Source of the DNA: Streptomyces sp. LX-29
Lineage (GTDB): Bacteria > Actinomycetota > Actinomycetes > Streptomycetales > Streptomycetaceae
Direction: 5' to 3'
Assembly: GCF_029541745.1 (NCBI RefSeq)
Contig: NZ_CP089746.1
Span: 744,001-808,000 of the forward strand
DNA: 64,000 nt
Shown here: positions 9,002 to 18,301 of the stretch, in pieces
Layout of the letters: each line of letters starts with the position of its first letter
How positions within the stretch are numbered: the first letter of the stretch is position 1
Notes under the pieces: generated by a model
Told to the model about the DNA's origin: nothing
What the model saw: the letters and a program-made list of their open reading frames with translations, nothing else
Databases searched by the model: none
Position numbers and translations under genes: made by a program

Positions 9002-9208
9002 GCCTCGAAGCTAGCGCCGAAGCGCTAGCACCGGCAAGGGCCAGCCGGCGCCGGCGGTTCACCCGTATGCCCTCGCTGGGCGTCGCCCGCGCAGGCGCGC
9101 CGGCTCCGCGCGGGCGCCGTCGTCGATGGACGGCGCACAACGGTGGCCGGTCGGGCGTACCCGCGCCTAGTCTCGGCACATACACGCTCATCGACACGGG
9201 GAGGCGTG

Positions 9209-10129
9209 GTGTCCACAGCGGAGGAGGGCAGGACGCGTCGGTCGGGCACCGCCGCCCGCGCCGCGGCCCTGACCAAGGCGTACGGCAGCGGCGAGACGGC
9301 CGTGGTGGCGCTGGACGCGGTGGACGTGGAGATCGCGCGAGGCCGGTTCACGGCGGTGATGGGCCCCTCCGGCTCGGGCAAGTCCACGCTGATGCACTGC
9401 CTGGCGGGGCTGGACACGGTCTCCTCGGGCCGGGTCTGGCTGGGCGACACCGAGATCACCGGGCTGAACGACCGGGAGCTGACGCGGCTGCGCCGGGACC
9501 GGGTGGGCTTCGTCTTCCAGGCGTTCAACCTGCTGCCCACCCTCACCGCGGCCGAGAACATCACGCTGCCGATGGACATCGCGGGCCGCAGGCCCGATCC
9601 GCGCTGGCTGGACAAGGTCATCGACACCCTCGGGCTGCGGGACCGGCTGGGGCACCGGCCCAGCCAGCTCTCCGGCGGCCAGCAGCAGCGCGTCGCCTGC
9701 GCCCGCGCGCTCGCCTCCCGCCCCGAGCTGATCTTCGCGGACGAGCCCACCGGCAACCTCGACTCGCGCTCCGGCCTCGATGTGCTGCGCTTCCTGCGGG
9801 AGGCGGTGGACGAGCTGGGCCAGACCGTGGTCATGGTGACCCACGACCCGAGCGCCGCGGCCCATGCGGACCTGGTGCTCTTCCTCGGCGACGGCCGCAT
9901 CGTGGATCAGATGCCGAACCCGACGGCCGAGGCCGTGCTGGAGCGCCTGCGGCTGTTCACCGGTCGCTACGCGCCGGCGGACGCCACCCCGAGCGGCTCG
10001 GCGCCCGGCACCGGTCCCGGGCCGTACGACGCCGACGCCGCGCCGTATGACGCCGACCCCGGCGCGTCCCCCGGCGACGCCCGCCGCGGCGCGCTCGACC
10101 CCGACCTCGACCCCGACGGCAGAGGCTGA
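9209..10129 (+). CDS. ABC exporter ATPase, MacB/LolD type
   Basis: About 306 residues. Walker A GPSGSGKST, Q-loop FVFQAFNLLPTLT, signature LSGGQQQR and Walker B LIFADEPT are intact. The TLTAAENI segment is typical of MacB/LolD ATPases. A C-terminal tail of ~70 residues rich in Asp, Pro and Tyr (repeated PYDADA-type units) is additional to the family. The start is GTG 9209 (or GTG 9206) just after GGGGAGG at 9198-9204. It forms an exporter with the permease that starts 8 bp later. Confidence 0.88.
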   Translation: MSTAEEGRTRRSGTAARAAALTKAYGSGETAVVALDAVDVEIARGRFTAVMGPSGSGKSTLMHCLAGLDTVSSGRVWLGDTEITGLNDRELTRLRRDRVGFVFQAFNLLPTLTAAENITLPMDIAGRRPDPRWLDKVIDTLGLRDRLGHRPSQLSGGQQQRVACARALASRPELIFADEPTGNLDSRSGLDVLRFLREAVDELGQTVVMVTHDPSAAAHADLVLFLGDGRIVDQMPNPTAEAVLERLRLFTGRYAPADATPSGSAPGTGPGPYDADAAPYDADPGASPGDARRGALDPDLDPDGRG

Positions 10130-10137
10130 GCGTCGCC

Positions 10138-12714
10138 ATGCTCCGGGCCACGCTGCGCGGCTTCATCGCCCACAAGGGCCGGCTGCTGCTGTCGGCGCTG
10201 GCGGTGCTGCTGTCGGTGGCCTTCGTCACCGGAAGCCTGATCTTCTCCGACACCGTCAACCGCACCTTCGACCGACTGTTCGCCTCGACCTCCTCGGACG
10301 TGTCGATCGAGCCGAGGTCGGAGTTCGCGGAGAACGAGGGCTACGGCACCGGTCGGATCGCCACCCTCCCGGCCTCGCTGGTGGACCGCGTGGCGAAGGT
10401 GGACGGCGTCGCCAAGGCCCATATCGATGTGACCGCCGAGCGGATCACCGTCGTCGACCGCCGCAACCGGGAGATCGGCGCCCATGCCAACGCACCCACG
10501 CTCGCCAGCGACTGGTACCCCACCGACCGCAGCCCGGTGCGGCTGACCGAGGGGCACGCCCCGCACGGCGACGGGCAGGCGCTGATCGACGCGGACACCG
10601 CCGAGCGCACCGGGCTGGGGATCGGCGACCGGCTCCGGGTCCTCGCCGGCCCCGGCGCCTTTCCGGTGCGGATCGTGGGCATCGCCACGTTCACCGGCAC
10701 CAACCCCGGCGCGGCGCTGGTCTTCCTGGACCCGCGGACGGCGCAGCCCAGGCTGCTGGGCAGCGCGGACGCCGCCACCTCCATCGAGACCCAAGCGGCC
10801 CCCGGCGTCTCGGACGAGGAGCTCAAGCGGAGGATCGCCGAGGCCCTCGGCGACGGGGACCGGTACGACCTGCGGACCGGCGCCGAGCAGGCGCAGTCCG
10901 ACGCGGAGCGGTTCGGCCGGTTCCTGGACATCGTCAAGTACGTGATGCTGGGCTTCGCCGGGGTGGCCGTGCTGGTGGGCACCTTCCTGATCGTCAACAC
11001 CTTCTCGATGCTGATCGCGCAGCGCACCAGGGAGCTGGGCCTGCTGCGGGCGCTCGGCGCCGATCGCCGCCAGGTGCGCCGGTCGGTGCTGACCGAGGCG
11101 CTGCTGCTCGGGGTGGTCGGCGCCACGCTGGGGCTGGGGGCCGGGATCGGGCTGGCGATCGCGCTGATCCGGCTGCTGGGGCTGCTGGGGATGAACCTGG
11201 ACGCGGCGGACCCGGCGATCCGCTGGAGCACTCCGGTGATCGCGTATGCGGTGGGCCTCGGGGTGACCTTCGTGGCCGCGTATCTGCCGTCGCGGCGCGC
11301 CGCGCGGGTCTCGCCGATGGCGGCGCTGGCCGATGTGGAGGTCGCGGGGGTGGGCCGGCCGCTGCGCGTTCGCGCGGTGGCCGGGCTGCTGGCCGGGGTG
11401 GCGGGCGGGGCGGCGCTGGGGGCTTGCATGGCCAGTGGGCGGACCCAGAGCGCGGCCGCGCTGCTGGGCGCCGGCGTGGCACTGACCCTGGTCGCGATGG
11501 TGATCGCCGGCCCGCTGCTGGTCCGGCCGCTGGTACGGGTGCTGGGCGGCGTCTTCCCGCGGCTGTACGGCCCGGTGGGGCGGCTGAGCCAGCGCAACGC
11601 GCTGCGCAATCCGCGACGCACCGGCGCGACGGCCGCCGCGCTGATGGTGGGATTGGCGCTGGTCACCGGACTGGCGGTGGCGGGCACCTCGATGAATCGT
11701 TCCTTCGACCAGCAGATCGACAAGACGCTGGGGGCCGACCTGGTGGCGCAGAGCACCACCTTCGGCCCGTTCCCGCAGGAGGTCACCGACCGGGCGCGCA
11801 CCACGCCGGGCATCGGCACGTTCGTGCGCCAGCGCTATGTCCCGCTCAAGCTCGCCCTGCCGGACGGGGAGAGCGTCACCACCACCGGCGTCGCCTTCGA
11901 CCGGGGGTTCGACGAGGTGGTCTCGCTCGACTACGCCGCGGGGAACACCGCGTCGGCCATGGGGCCCGGCCGGATCGGCATGGAACACAAGTTCGCGCGG
12001 GACCACGGGATCGAGGTGGGCGACCGGATCCGGGCCGCGTTCAGCGACCGCCGCACCGTCACGCTCACGGTCGGCGCGCTGGCCGCGTCGGAGTCGGGCA
12101 ACGGCTTCGGCGCCGAGGGCGGCATCGTGATGGGCCTGGCCACGGCCGCGAAGTACCTGCCCGGCAGCCAGGACTCGGGGCTGTACGTCAACGCCGCCCC
12201 CGGGACCGACGTCGAGCGGCTGCGGAACGACCTGGAGCGGAGGCTGGAGCCCTTCCCCCAGATGAAGGTCCGCAACCAGGCGGACTACAAGGAGCTGATC
12301 CACGATCGGATCGCGGTGCTGCTCTACCTCGTCTACGCGCTGCTGGGCCTGGCGATCATCATCGCGGTGCTGGGCGTGGTCAACACGCTCGCTCTCTCGG
12401 TGATCGAGCGCACCCGGGAGATCGGGCTGCTCCGCGCGATCGGTCTTTCCCGACTCCAGACGCGCCGGATGATCCGGCTGGAGTCGGTGATCATCGCGGT
12501 CTTCGGCGCGGTGCTGGGGTTGGGCCTCGGACTGGCCTGGGGTGTGGTGATGCAGCACGTGCTCGCCCTGGAGGGCATGAAAGCTCTGGCCATCCCCTGG
12601 CCGACGGTGGTCGCCGTGCTCATCGGCTCGATCGTCATCGGCCTGGTCGCGGCGCTGCTCCCGGCGCTGCGCGCATCCCGTATGAACATGCTCTCCGCCA
12701 TCGCCCACGAGTGA
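10138..12714 (+). CDS. FtsX-like ABC transporter permease
   Basis: 858 residues. One N-terminal membrane segment is followed by a MacB periplasmic-type domain, three membrane segments, a central spacer with more hydrophobic helices, a second extracellular domain and a last FtsX block (about 720-858). Both FtsX units carry the RTREIGLLRAIGLSR-like motif. Such two-block permeases export lipids, peptides or toxic compounds or act as mechanotransmitters. Substrate is not evident. Confidence 0.88.
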   Translation: MLRATLRGFIAHKGRLLLSALAVLLSVAFVTGSLIFSDTVNRTFDRLFASTSSDVSIEPRSEFAENEGYGTGRIATLPASLVDRVAKVDGVAKAHIDVTAERITVVDRRNREIGAHANAPTLASDWYPTDRSPVRLTEGHAPHGDGQALIDADTAERTGLGIGDRLRVLAGPGAFPVRIVGIATFTGTNPGAALVFLDPRTAQPRLLGSADAATSIETQAAPGVSDEELKRRIAEALGDGDRYDLRTGAEQAQSDAERFGRFLDIVKYVMLGFAGVAVLVGTFLIVNTFSMLIAQRTRELGLLRALGADRRQVRRSVLTEALLLGVVGATLGLGAGIGLAIALIRLLGLLGMNLDAADPAIRWSTPVIAYAVGLGVTFVAAYLPSRRAARVSPMAALADVEVAGVGRPLRVRAVAGLLAGVAGGAALGACMASGRTQSAAALLGAGVALTLVAMVIAGPLLVRPLVRVLGGVFPRLYGPVGRLSQRNALRNPRRTGATAAALMVGLALVTGLAVAGTSMNRSFDQQIDKTLGADLVAQSTTFGPFPQEVTDRARTTPGIGTFVRQRYVPLKLALPDGESVTTTGVAFDRGFDEVVSLDYAAGNTASAMGPGRIGMEHKFARDHGIEVGDRIRAAFSDRRTVTLTVGALAASESGNGFGAEGGIVMGLATAAKYLPGSQDSGLYVNAAPGTDVERLRNDLERRLEPFPQMKVRNQADYKELIHDRIAVLLYLVYALLGLAIIIAVLGVVNTLALSVIERTREIGLLRAIGLSRLQTRRMIRLESVIIAVFGAVLGLGLGLAWGVVMQHVLALEGMKALAIPWPTVVAVLIGSIVIGLVAALLPALRASRMNMLSAIAHE

Positions 12715-12752
12715 CGGACCACACGTCCGGCGGAGCGGGACGGCCGGGGGAC

Positions 12753-12795
12753 TCCGGGTACGGAATCCGGGTACGGAATCCGGGTACGGAATCCG
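12753..12795. repeat. 13-bp tandem repeat, 3.3 copies
   Basis: The unit TCCGGGTACGGAA is repeated without mismatch at 12753, 12766 and 12779 and starts again at 12792. It lies between the permease stop and the LLM oxidoreductase start. It could be slippage-prone spacer or a regulator array. Confidence 0.8.
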
Positions 12796-12914
12796 ACGCG
12801 GGCCTCGCGTACGGCTCGAACGGCTGGTGATTGGCCGGTTTGACGCGGAAACCGGAGTCCAACTCCGCTACGTTCGCGAGAGCGATGACCATGGCCCGGA
12901 CCCAAGGAGGACGC

Positions 12915-13823
12915 ATGTTACGGCCGTTCCGCTTCGGAGTCATCATGATCAGCCCGGCGCCGCGCGCGGCCTGGCGCGAGAAGTGCCGCCGGGCCGAGCG
13001 GCTCGGGTACGACGTGCTGCTGGTCCCCGACCACCTGGGCATGCCCGCGCCGTTTCCCGCCCTGGTCGCCGCGGGCGAGGCGACGGAACGGCCCCGCCTG
13101 GGCACCTTCGTGCTCAACGCGGGGTTCTGGAACCCGGCGCTTCTGGCCCGCGAGGTAGCCGACACGGACGCCCTCACCGACGGGCGGCTGGAGCTCGGAC
13201 TGGGCACCGGGTACGTCAAGGCCGAGCACGACACCGCCGGACTGCCCTTCGGCTCCCCGCGCGAGCGCGTGGACCATCTGGAGCACGTCGTCACCGAGGT
13301 GGACCGGCTGCTGCGCGACCCCGAACACCAGCCGCGCCACGCCCAGACCCCGCGCCCACCGCTGGCCCTCGGCGGCAACGGCGACCGGCTGCTGCGGCTG
13401 GCCGCGCGCCACGCCGACGTCGTCGCCTTCACCGGAGCAGAGCAGGCGCCCGGCGAGCCCGCCGGCACCCTCCGCCTGGCCAGCGCGCACACGCTCCAGG
13501 CGCGCGTGGCGGCCTACCACCGCTTCGCCTCCGAGGTCGGCCGCACCACGCCGGCCGAGCTGAACTATCTGGTGCAGATGGTCGAGATCACCGACGACCG
13601 CCGCGCCGCGGTGCGCTCCTACGCCCCGCCCGGACCGACGCTCGTGCCCGTGCTCACCGAGGACGAGCTGCTGGACCACCCCGCGGTGCTGGTCGGCAGC
13701 GTCAAGGAGATGGCCGAGCAACTGCGCGCCCACCGCGAGCGGTACGGCTTCTCTTACTTCGTGGTGCTGGACCCCTTCATGGAGCCCTTCGCCGAGGTGA
13801 TCGAGGAGCTGCGCGGGGAGTGA
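12915..13823 (+). CDS. LLM-class F420-dependent oxidoreductase with TTA codon
   Basis: 302 residues, luciferase-like TIM barrel of the F420-dependent class (RFGVIMISPAP start, TLTDGRLELGLGTGY-type motif seen as LTDGRLELGLGTGY). The substrate is unknown. The ATG at 12915 follows a near-perfect ribosome site AAGGAGG (12904-12910). Codon 2 is TTA (12918-12920), a codon that needs the bldA tRNA in Streptomyces. A 16-bp palindrome at 13847-13862 just downstream may be the terminator. Confidence 0.88.
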   Translation: MLRPFRFGVIMISPAPRAAWREKCRRAERLGYDVLLVPDHLGMPAPFPALVAAGEATERPRLGTFVLNAGFWNPALLAREVADTDALTDGRLELGLGTGYVKAEHDTAGLPFGSPRERVDHLEHVVTEVDRLLRDPEHQPRHAQTPRPPLALGGNGDRLLRLAARHADVVAFTGAEQAPGEPAGTLRLASAHTLQARVAAYHRFASEVGRTTPAELNYLVQMVEITDDRRAAVRSYAPPGPTLVPVLTEDELLDHPAVLVGSVKEMAEQLRAHRERYGFSYFVVLDPFMEPFAEVIEELRGE

Positions 13824-14022
13824 ACCGGAGCGGCGACGCCGGCCCGCCGGGGCGCGCCCCGGGCCGCTGGGCGGACGCGGACCGTGGGCGCAGACACGGA
13901 CCGCGGACACGGGCGCACGCGCGGATCGTCTCCTCGCCCCGGGCCGCGGCGCGCGCGGGCCGTCCCGTCGGGGCCCGGTTATCCCGTCGACCGCGCGTCG
14001 TGCGCGGTGGTGGGATGACACC

Positions 14023-14460
14023 GTGAACGAGCTACGGATACGGGCGGCGGTGCGCGCGGACCTCGACGACGTCCTCGCCTTCTGGAAGCGGGCGGCCGAG
14101 GGCACGAGCATCAGCGACGACCGGGACGGGGTCGCCCGGCTCCTGGCCCGCGACCCCGGCTCGCTGCTGCTGGCGCTGCGCGGCGAGGAACTGACCGGGA
14201 CGGTCATCGCCGGTTTCGACGGCTGGCGCTGCCACCTCTACCGGCTCGCCGTCTCCCCCGACCACCGGCGGCAGGGAGTGGCCTCCGCGCTGCTCAGGGC
14301 GGCCGAGGAGCGTTTCGTCGCACTGGGCGGGCGGCGCGGGGACGCGATGGTGCTGGACCGTAACGAGACGGCACGGCACGCCTGGCGCGCGGCGGGGTAC
14401 GAGCCCGAGCCGCAGTGGAGCCGCTGGGTCAAGCCCCTGCCGACCCGACCGGAGGCGTGA
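14023..14460 (+). CDS. GNAT-family N-acetyltransferase
   Basis: 145 residues with the acetyl-CoA motif A seen as LYRLAVSPDHRRQGVASALL (about 79-98) and a C-terminal MVLDRNETARHAWRAAGYEP. The fold is clear; the substrate is unknown. It starts with GTG at 14023 and stands alone. Confidence 0.83.
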   Translation: MNELRIRAAVRADLDDVLAFWKRAAEGTSISDDRDGVARLLARDPGSLLLALRGEELTGTVIAGFDGWRCHLYRLAVSPDHRRQGVASALLRAAEERFVALGGRRGDAMVLDRNETARHAWRAAGYEPEPQWSRWVKPLPTRPEA

Positions 14461-14493
14461 TCACCCTCCGACGGCGCTATTTTGCCGATCCTT

Positions 14494-14669
14494 TACCATA
14501 GGGAGTTCACGCGGCCACCGGGCCGACGTGGTGGGCGCGGCGAGAGCCGCCGCGCCGAGTGTGGTGAAAGGTGTGAGCGTCCGCCCATGGGCGAGCCTCC
14601 CAGTAGTCGACCTGGTCGACATCGCGCGTTCCCTCCCTCCCTGTCCGACCATGGGACGCAGGAGAACCG
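14494..14669 (+). promoter_or_regulatory. Promoter and structured leader of the CNNM operon
   Basis: A -10-like TACCAT lies at 14494-14499, giving a predicted leader of ~165 nt. The leader contains a perfect 9-bp hairpin GGCGCGGCG/CGCCGCGCC (14534-14542/14548-14556), a CGCCCATGGGCG palindrome near 14583, and repeated GTCGAC sites. Such a long folded leader before a metal-transport gene could be regulatory. It did not match the M-box or yybP-ykoY consensus by eye. Confidence 0.4.
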
Positions 14670-16115
14670 ATGACCGAGCTGATCCTCCTGGCGGTCGCCC
14701 TGCTGCTGACGCTCGCCTGTGCCGTCTTCGTCGCGGCGGAGTTCTCGCTGACCACCGTCGACCGCGCGGATCTCGAACGCGCCGCGGAGCGCGGCGAGCG
14801 CGGCGCGGACAGCGCCCTGCGCGCGGCGCGCGGGCTGACCTTCCAGCTGTCCGGCGCCCAGCTCGGCATCACCGTCACCGGCCTGATCATCGGCATGATC
14901 TCCAAGCCGTCGATCGCCACCCTGCTCACCGGGCCGGTGCGGGCGCTGGGCCTGCCGGAGTCCACCGCCTCCTCCGTCGCCCTGGTGCTGGGCACCGTCG
15001 TCTCCACCGTGGTGCTCATGGTCGTGGGTGAGCTGGTGCCCAAGAACTGGGCGATCTCCCGGCCGCTGCCGGTCGCCAAGCGGGTGGCGGGCGCCCAGCG
15101 CGCCTTCAGCGCCGCCTTCCGCCCGCTGATCCGGCACCTCAACAACACCGCCAACCGCACCGTCACCAGGATGGGCCTGGAGCCCACCGAGGAGCTGGCC
15201 TCCGCGCGGGGACCGCAGGAGCTGGTCGCGCTCGCGCGGCACTCCGCCAAGGAGGGCGCGCTGGAGGCCGACACCGCCGAGCTGTTCGTCCGCACCCTGG
15301 GGCTCAGCGAGCTGACGGCCTCGAACGTGATGACCCCGCGCGTGCAGGTCGTGGCGCTGGAGGCGCAGACCACCGCCGAGGACGTCGCCAACGCCACCCG
15401 CGCCACCGGCCTGTCCCGCTTCCCCGTCTACCGCAGCAGCCTGGACACCGTCATCGGCGTGGCCCACATCAAGGACGTGCTCGCCGTGCCGGCCGAGCGG
15501 CGCCCGCGGTACCCGATCACCGAGCTGCTGCGCGAACCGCTGCTGGTGCCCGCCTCGCTGACCGTGGACCGGCTGCTGGACCAGCTGTCCACCAAGCGCA
15601 ACATGGCCGTCGTCATCGACGAGTACGGCGGCACGGCGGGCGTGGTGACGCTGGAGGACATCGTCGAGGAGGTCGTCGGCGAGGTGCGGGACGAGCACGA
15701 CCCGCACGAGACCCCGGATCTGGCCCCGGCCGGCACCGACCGGGGCGGGTGCCGGCTGTACGACGCCGACGGCGCGGCCCGTACCGACCAGCTGGAGGCG
15801 ATCGGCCTGCGCGCCCCGGAAGGCCCGTACGAGACGCTCGCCGGCCTCATCGCCACCGAGCTCGGCCGCATACCGGCCGTCGGGGACGTCCTGGAGGTGG
15901 CCGGCTGGCGGATCGAGGTGCTGGACGCCTCCGGCCGCCGTGCCGCCGGGGTCCGGCTGCGTGGCCCGCACCCGTCCACGGGCCGGGAGCACGACGACGT
16001 GGCCGGTCACGAGCGCCGCTCGCGTCGGGGCAGGCGCGAGGCGCGGACCGGGCGCCGCGACCGCGCGGGACACGACCCGCGGGGCGAGGGTCATGAGGGG
16101 GAGGCCGGACGATGA
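14670..16115 (+). CDS. CNNM/CorC-family membrane protein (hemolysin family)
   Basis: 481 residues. A DUF21 membrane domain (about 1-190, with VFVAAEFSLTTVDR near the start) is followed by a pair of CBS domains (about 210-335, MTPRVQVVAL and VVIDEYGGTAGVVTLEDI) and a CorC_HlyC domain to ~430. These proteins export or sense Mg2+ or other divalent cations. The last ~55 residues are Arg-rich and charged. ATG of the next gene overlaps its stop by 4 bp. Confidence 0.9.
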   Translation: MTELILLAVALLLTLACAVFVAAEFSLTTVDRADLERAAERGERGADSALRAARGLTFQLSGAQLGITVTGLIIGMISKPSIATLLTGPVRALGLPESTASSVALVLGTVVSTVVLMVVGELVPKNWAISRPLPVAKRVAGAQRAFSAAFRPLIRHLNNTANRTVTRMGLEPTEELASARGPQELVALARHSAKEGALEADTAELFVRTLGLSELTASNVMTPRVQVVALEAQTTAEDVANATRATGLSRFPVYRSSLDTVIGVAHIKDVLAVPAERRPRYPITELLREPLLVPASLTVDRLLDQLSTKRNMAVVIDEYGGTAGVVTLEDIVEEVVGEVRDEHDPHETPDLAPAGTDRGGCRLYDADGAARTDQLEAIGLRAPEGPYETLAGLIATELGRIPAVGDVLEVAGWRIEVLDASGRRAAGVRLRGPHPSTGREHDDVAGHERRSRRGRREARTGRRDRAGHDPRGEGHEGEAGR

Positions 16116-17116
16116 CGCTGCTGCAACTGCTGATCGGGCTGCTCACCCTGGTCGTCAACGCGTTCTTCGTCGGCGCGGAGTTCGCGCTGGTCTCGGTGCG
16201 GCGCAGCCAGATCGAGCCGCACGCGGAGCGGGGCGAGCGCCGGGCGCACAGCGTGCTGTGGGGCATGCAGCACGTCTCCGCGGTGTTGGCGGCGGCCCAG
16301 CTCGGCATCACGCTGTGCACCCTGGTGCTGGGTATCGTCGCCGAGCCCGCCATGGCGCATCTGCTGGAGCCCGTCTTCCACGCGGTGGGGCTGCCGCACG
16401 GGCTGATCCACCCCGTCTCGTTCGTGATCGCGCTGTCTCTGGCCACCTATCTGCACATGCTCTTCGGCGAGATGGTGCCCAAGAACGTGGCGCTGGCCGA
16501 GCCGGTGCGCACCGCGCTGGTGCTGGGCCCCCCGCTGGTCACGCTCGCCCGGGCGCTGCGTCCGGTGATCTTCACGGTCAACGCCTTCGCCAACAGCATC
16601 CTGAAGCTGCTGCGCGTCGAGCCCAAGGACGAGGTCGCGGCGACCTACTCCGACGACCAGCTGGCCCGGGTGGTCGCGGACTCCAGTGCGGCCGGACTGC
16701 TGGACGACCGTGCCACCGAGCGGCTGCGGGACGCCCTGGACCTCGGCCGCCGACCGGTGCGGGACGTGGTGCTGCCCGTGGAGCGCGTGGTCTCCGCGCC
16801 GCTGGGCGTGACCCCGGAGGGGCTGGAGCAGCTGACCGCGAAGTACGGCTTCTCCCGCTTCCCCGTCGTCGACGACGCCGGCCGCATCCTGGGCTATCTG
16901 CATGTGAAGGACGCCCTCGACGCCCGCCCGCGCGACGTCCCGTTCACCCTCCGCCAGCTGCGCCGCATCGCGCGGGCGCGGGCGACGACACCGCTGGACG
17001 ACGTGCTCACCGCGATGCGGAAGAGCCGCACCCACCTGGCGGCCGTGGTCGACGAGGACGGCCGGCTGGCCGGGCTCGTCACCATGGAGGACCTGCTGCG
17101 GGAACTGGTCGCCTGA
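16112..17116 (+). CDS. CNNM-family membrane protein, short form
   Basis: 334 residues with DUF21 (FFVGAEFALVSVRRSQ, then MVPKNVALAEP) and two CBS domains (about 205-330, ending AAVVDEDGRLAGLVTMEDLL). It lacks the CorC_HlyC domain of the upstream paralogue. The ATGA overlap couples translation of the pair, suggesting a hetero-complex in cation transport. This long/short pairing is common in actinobacteria. Confidence 0.9.
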   Translation: MTLLQLLIGLLTLVVNAFFVGAEFALVSVRRSQIEPHAERGERRAHSVLWGMQHVSAVLAAAQLGITLCTLVLGIVAEPAMAHLLEPVFHAVGLPHGLIHPVSFVIALSLATYLHMLFGEMVPKNVALAEPVRTALVLGPPLVTLARALRPVIFTVNAFANSILKLLRVEPKDEVAATYSDDQLARVVADSSAAGLLDDRATERLRDALDLGRRPVRDVVLPVERVVSAPLGVTPEGLEQLTAKYGFSRFPVVDDAGRILGYLHVKDALDARPRDVPFTLRQLRRIARARATTPLDDVLTAMRKSRTHLAAVVDEDGRLAGLVTMEDLLRELVA

Positions 17117-17126
17117 TCACGGCCCC

Positions 17127-17142
17127 GCGCGCCTCGGCGCGC
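17127..17142 (+). terminator. Possible terminator of the CNNM operon
   Basis: Inverted repeat GCGCGCC/GGCGCGC eleven bases after the stop of the second CNNM gene. There is no T-run, as is usual in Streptomyces. Confidence 0.45.
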
Positions 17143-17171
17143 TTCGGGGCGTCCGACGGCACCCCTCGGCC

Positions 17172-17228
17172 GAGGTCGCGGCCAGCGGGCGAGGTCGCGG
17201 CCAGCGGGCGAGGTCGCGGCCAGCGGGC
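17172..17228. repeat. 19-bp tandem repeat, three perfect copies
   Basis: GAGGTCGCGGCCAGCGGGC is repeated exactly at 17172, 17191 and 17210. It sits between convergent genes in a 279-bp spacer that holds no gene I can support. Confidence 0.85.
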
Positions 17229-17395
17229 GCGATGTCGGGCGCCGGGGCCCGGGAGCCCCCTCCTGGGCCCCGGCCGGGAGCCGTCCGCCGGCGTGCCGGC
17301 AGCCCGGCCCAGGACGGGGCGTTCCGCGCCGCCTGCGCCGAGGAGTCGTCGCCGGCGCGTCGGCAGCCGTCGGAGCCGGGTCCCGCCTCCCGCCG

Positions 17396-17680
17396 TCAGC
17401 AGCCGTCAGGGCCGCCGGGTCCCGCCTCCCGCGCGGCGCGCTGCGCCTCGTGGGCGAGGATGCATGCCTGCCAGCGGGCCAGGGCCTCCGCCCGGCCGCC
17501 GCCCTCCGCCTCGGCGACGGCCAGCAGCGTGTCGGCGGCCATCGCGGCCAGACGGACCGCGATGCGGCACACATCGCGCGCTTCGAGCGGCGCGAGCAGG
17601 GTTACGGCGGCCTCTCCGTCGTCGGCGAGCGCGGTGGCGACCACTGCCATCGTCGTTCGATCACACTCATAGGCGTCCAC
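17396..17680 (-). CDS. Small hypothetical protein
   Basis: About 94 residues from the GTG at 17680 (MDAYECDRTTMAVV). The sequence is Ala-rich and mostly helical, with LLAPLEARDVCRIAVRLAAMAADTLL as a possible amphipathic segment. No family is recognised. The ribosome site is weak, so the start and even the gene are uncertain. It points away from the CYTH operon. Confidence 0.4.
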   Translation of the reverse strand: MDAYECDRTTMAVVATALADDGEAAVTLLAPLEARDVCRIAVRLAAMAADTLLAVAEAEGGGRAEALARWQACILAHEAQRAAREAGPGGPDGC

Positions 17681-17820
17681 GCTGATCAGGCTGCCCGCCG
17701 GGCGGCTTCCGGAACCCCGCGGCGCCCGACGGCGGCGGTTCCGGCCCGGGTACGGCGGGGTACGGCCGCGGGGGACGCCCGGGAGACGGCGGCCTGCGCC
17801 CGCCCGGTCAGACCGCCCCG

Positions 17821-18120
17821 TCAGGCGGTGCCCTCGCTCGGCGGCAGCCCGGCTCCCCTCGGCGCTCCGCCGGGCTTGTGCGCACCGCCCGACGCACCCG
17901 TTCCCGGCGTACCCGCGCCCGGCAGCCGGGTGGTGGTGGGGTCGTAGCGGAAGACGGCGTACTCGATGCCGCCGATGACCTTCGCCCGATGGGTCCGCCG
18001 GTACAGCTCGGGCGGCCGGAAGATGTTGTCGTCGTAGACGTCCGCGCCCGGCTCCAGGTTCCACATCACCGTCGTGCCGTTGCGCGTACCGCCCTCGAAG
18101 TAGATATGGGTCATCACCAT
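17821..18120 (-). CDS. Small hypothetical protein
   Basis: About 99 residues from ATG 18120 (alternatives 18129, 18114). The N-terminal ~65 residues look like a folded beta-rich domain (THIYFEGGTRNGTTVMWNLE, then IGGIEYAVFRYDPT); the rest is Gly/Pro/Ala-rich. No known family was recognised. It is divergent from the CYTH gene and may share its promoter region (18130-18300). Confidence 0.45.
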   Translation of the reverse strand: MVMTHIYFEGGTRNGTTVMWNLEPGADVYDDNIFRPPELYRRTHRAKVIGGIEYAVFRYDPTTTRLPGAGTPGTGASGGAHKPGGAPRGAGLPPSEGTA

Positions 18121-18301
18121 GGGGCTCATGATGCGCGCCCCGGGCGCCCCCCGCAGCCGGGCACCGCAGGCGATCGGGACTCCGGCGAAGCCCGCCCACG
18201 GAGCGTGTCCGGATTGGTACGATGAGCTCATCGTCGCCGTCTCGGCTCATCGCGAGGCGGGGCGCGCAATCCTTGACGACGTCCTGGGGGGCACGTTGTC
18301 C

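Noticed and set aside
14494..14669. M-box or yybP-ykoY riboswitch
   Set aside because: The hallmark conserved blocks could not be matched; kept only as an unnamed structured leader.
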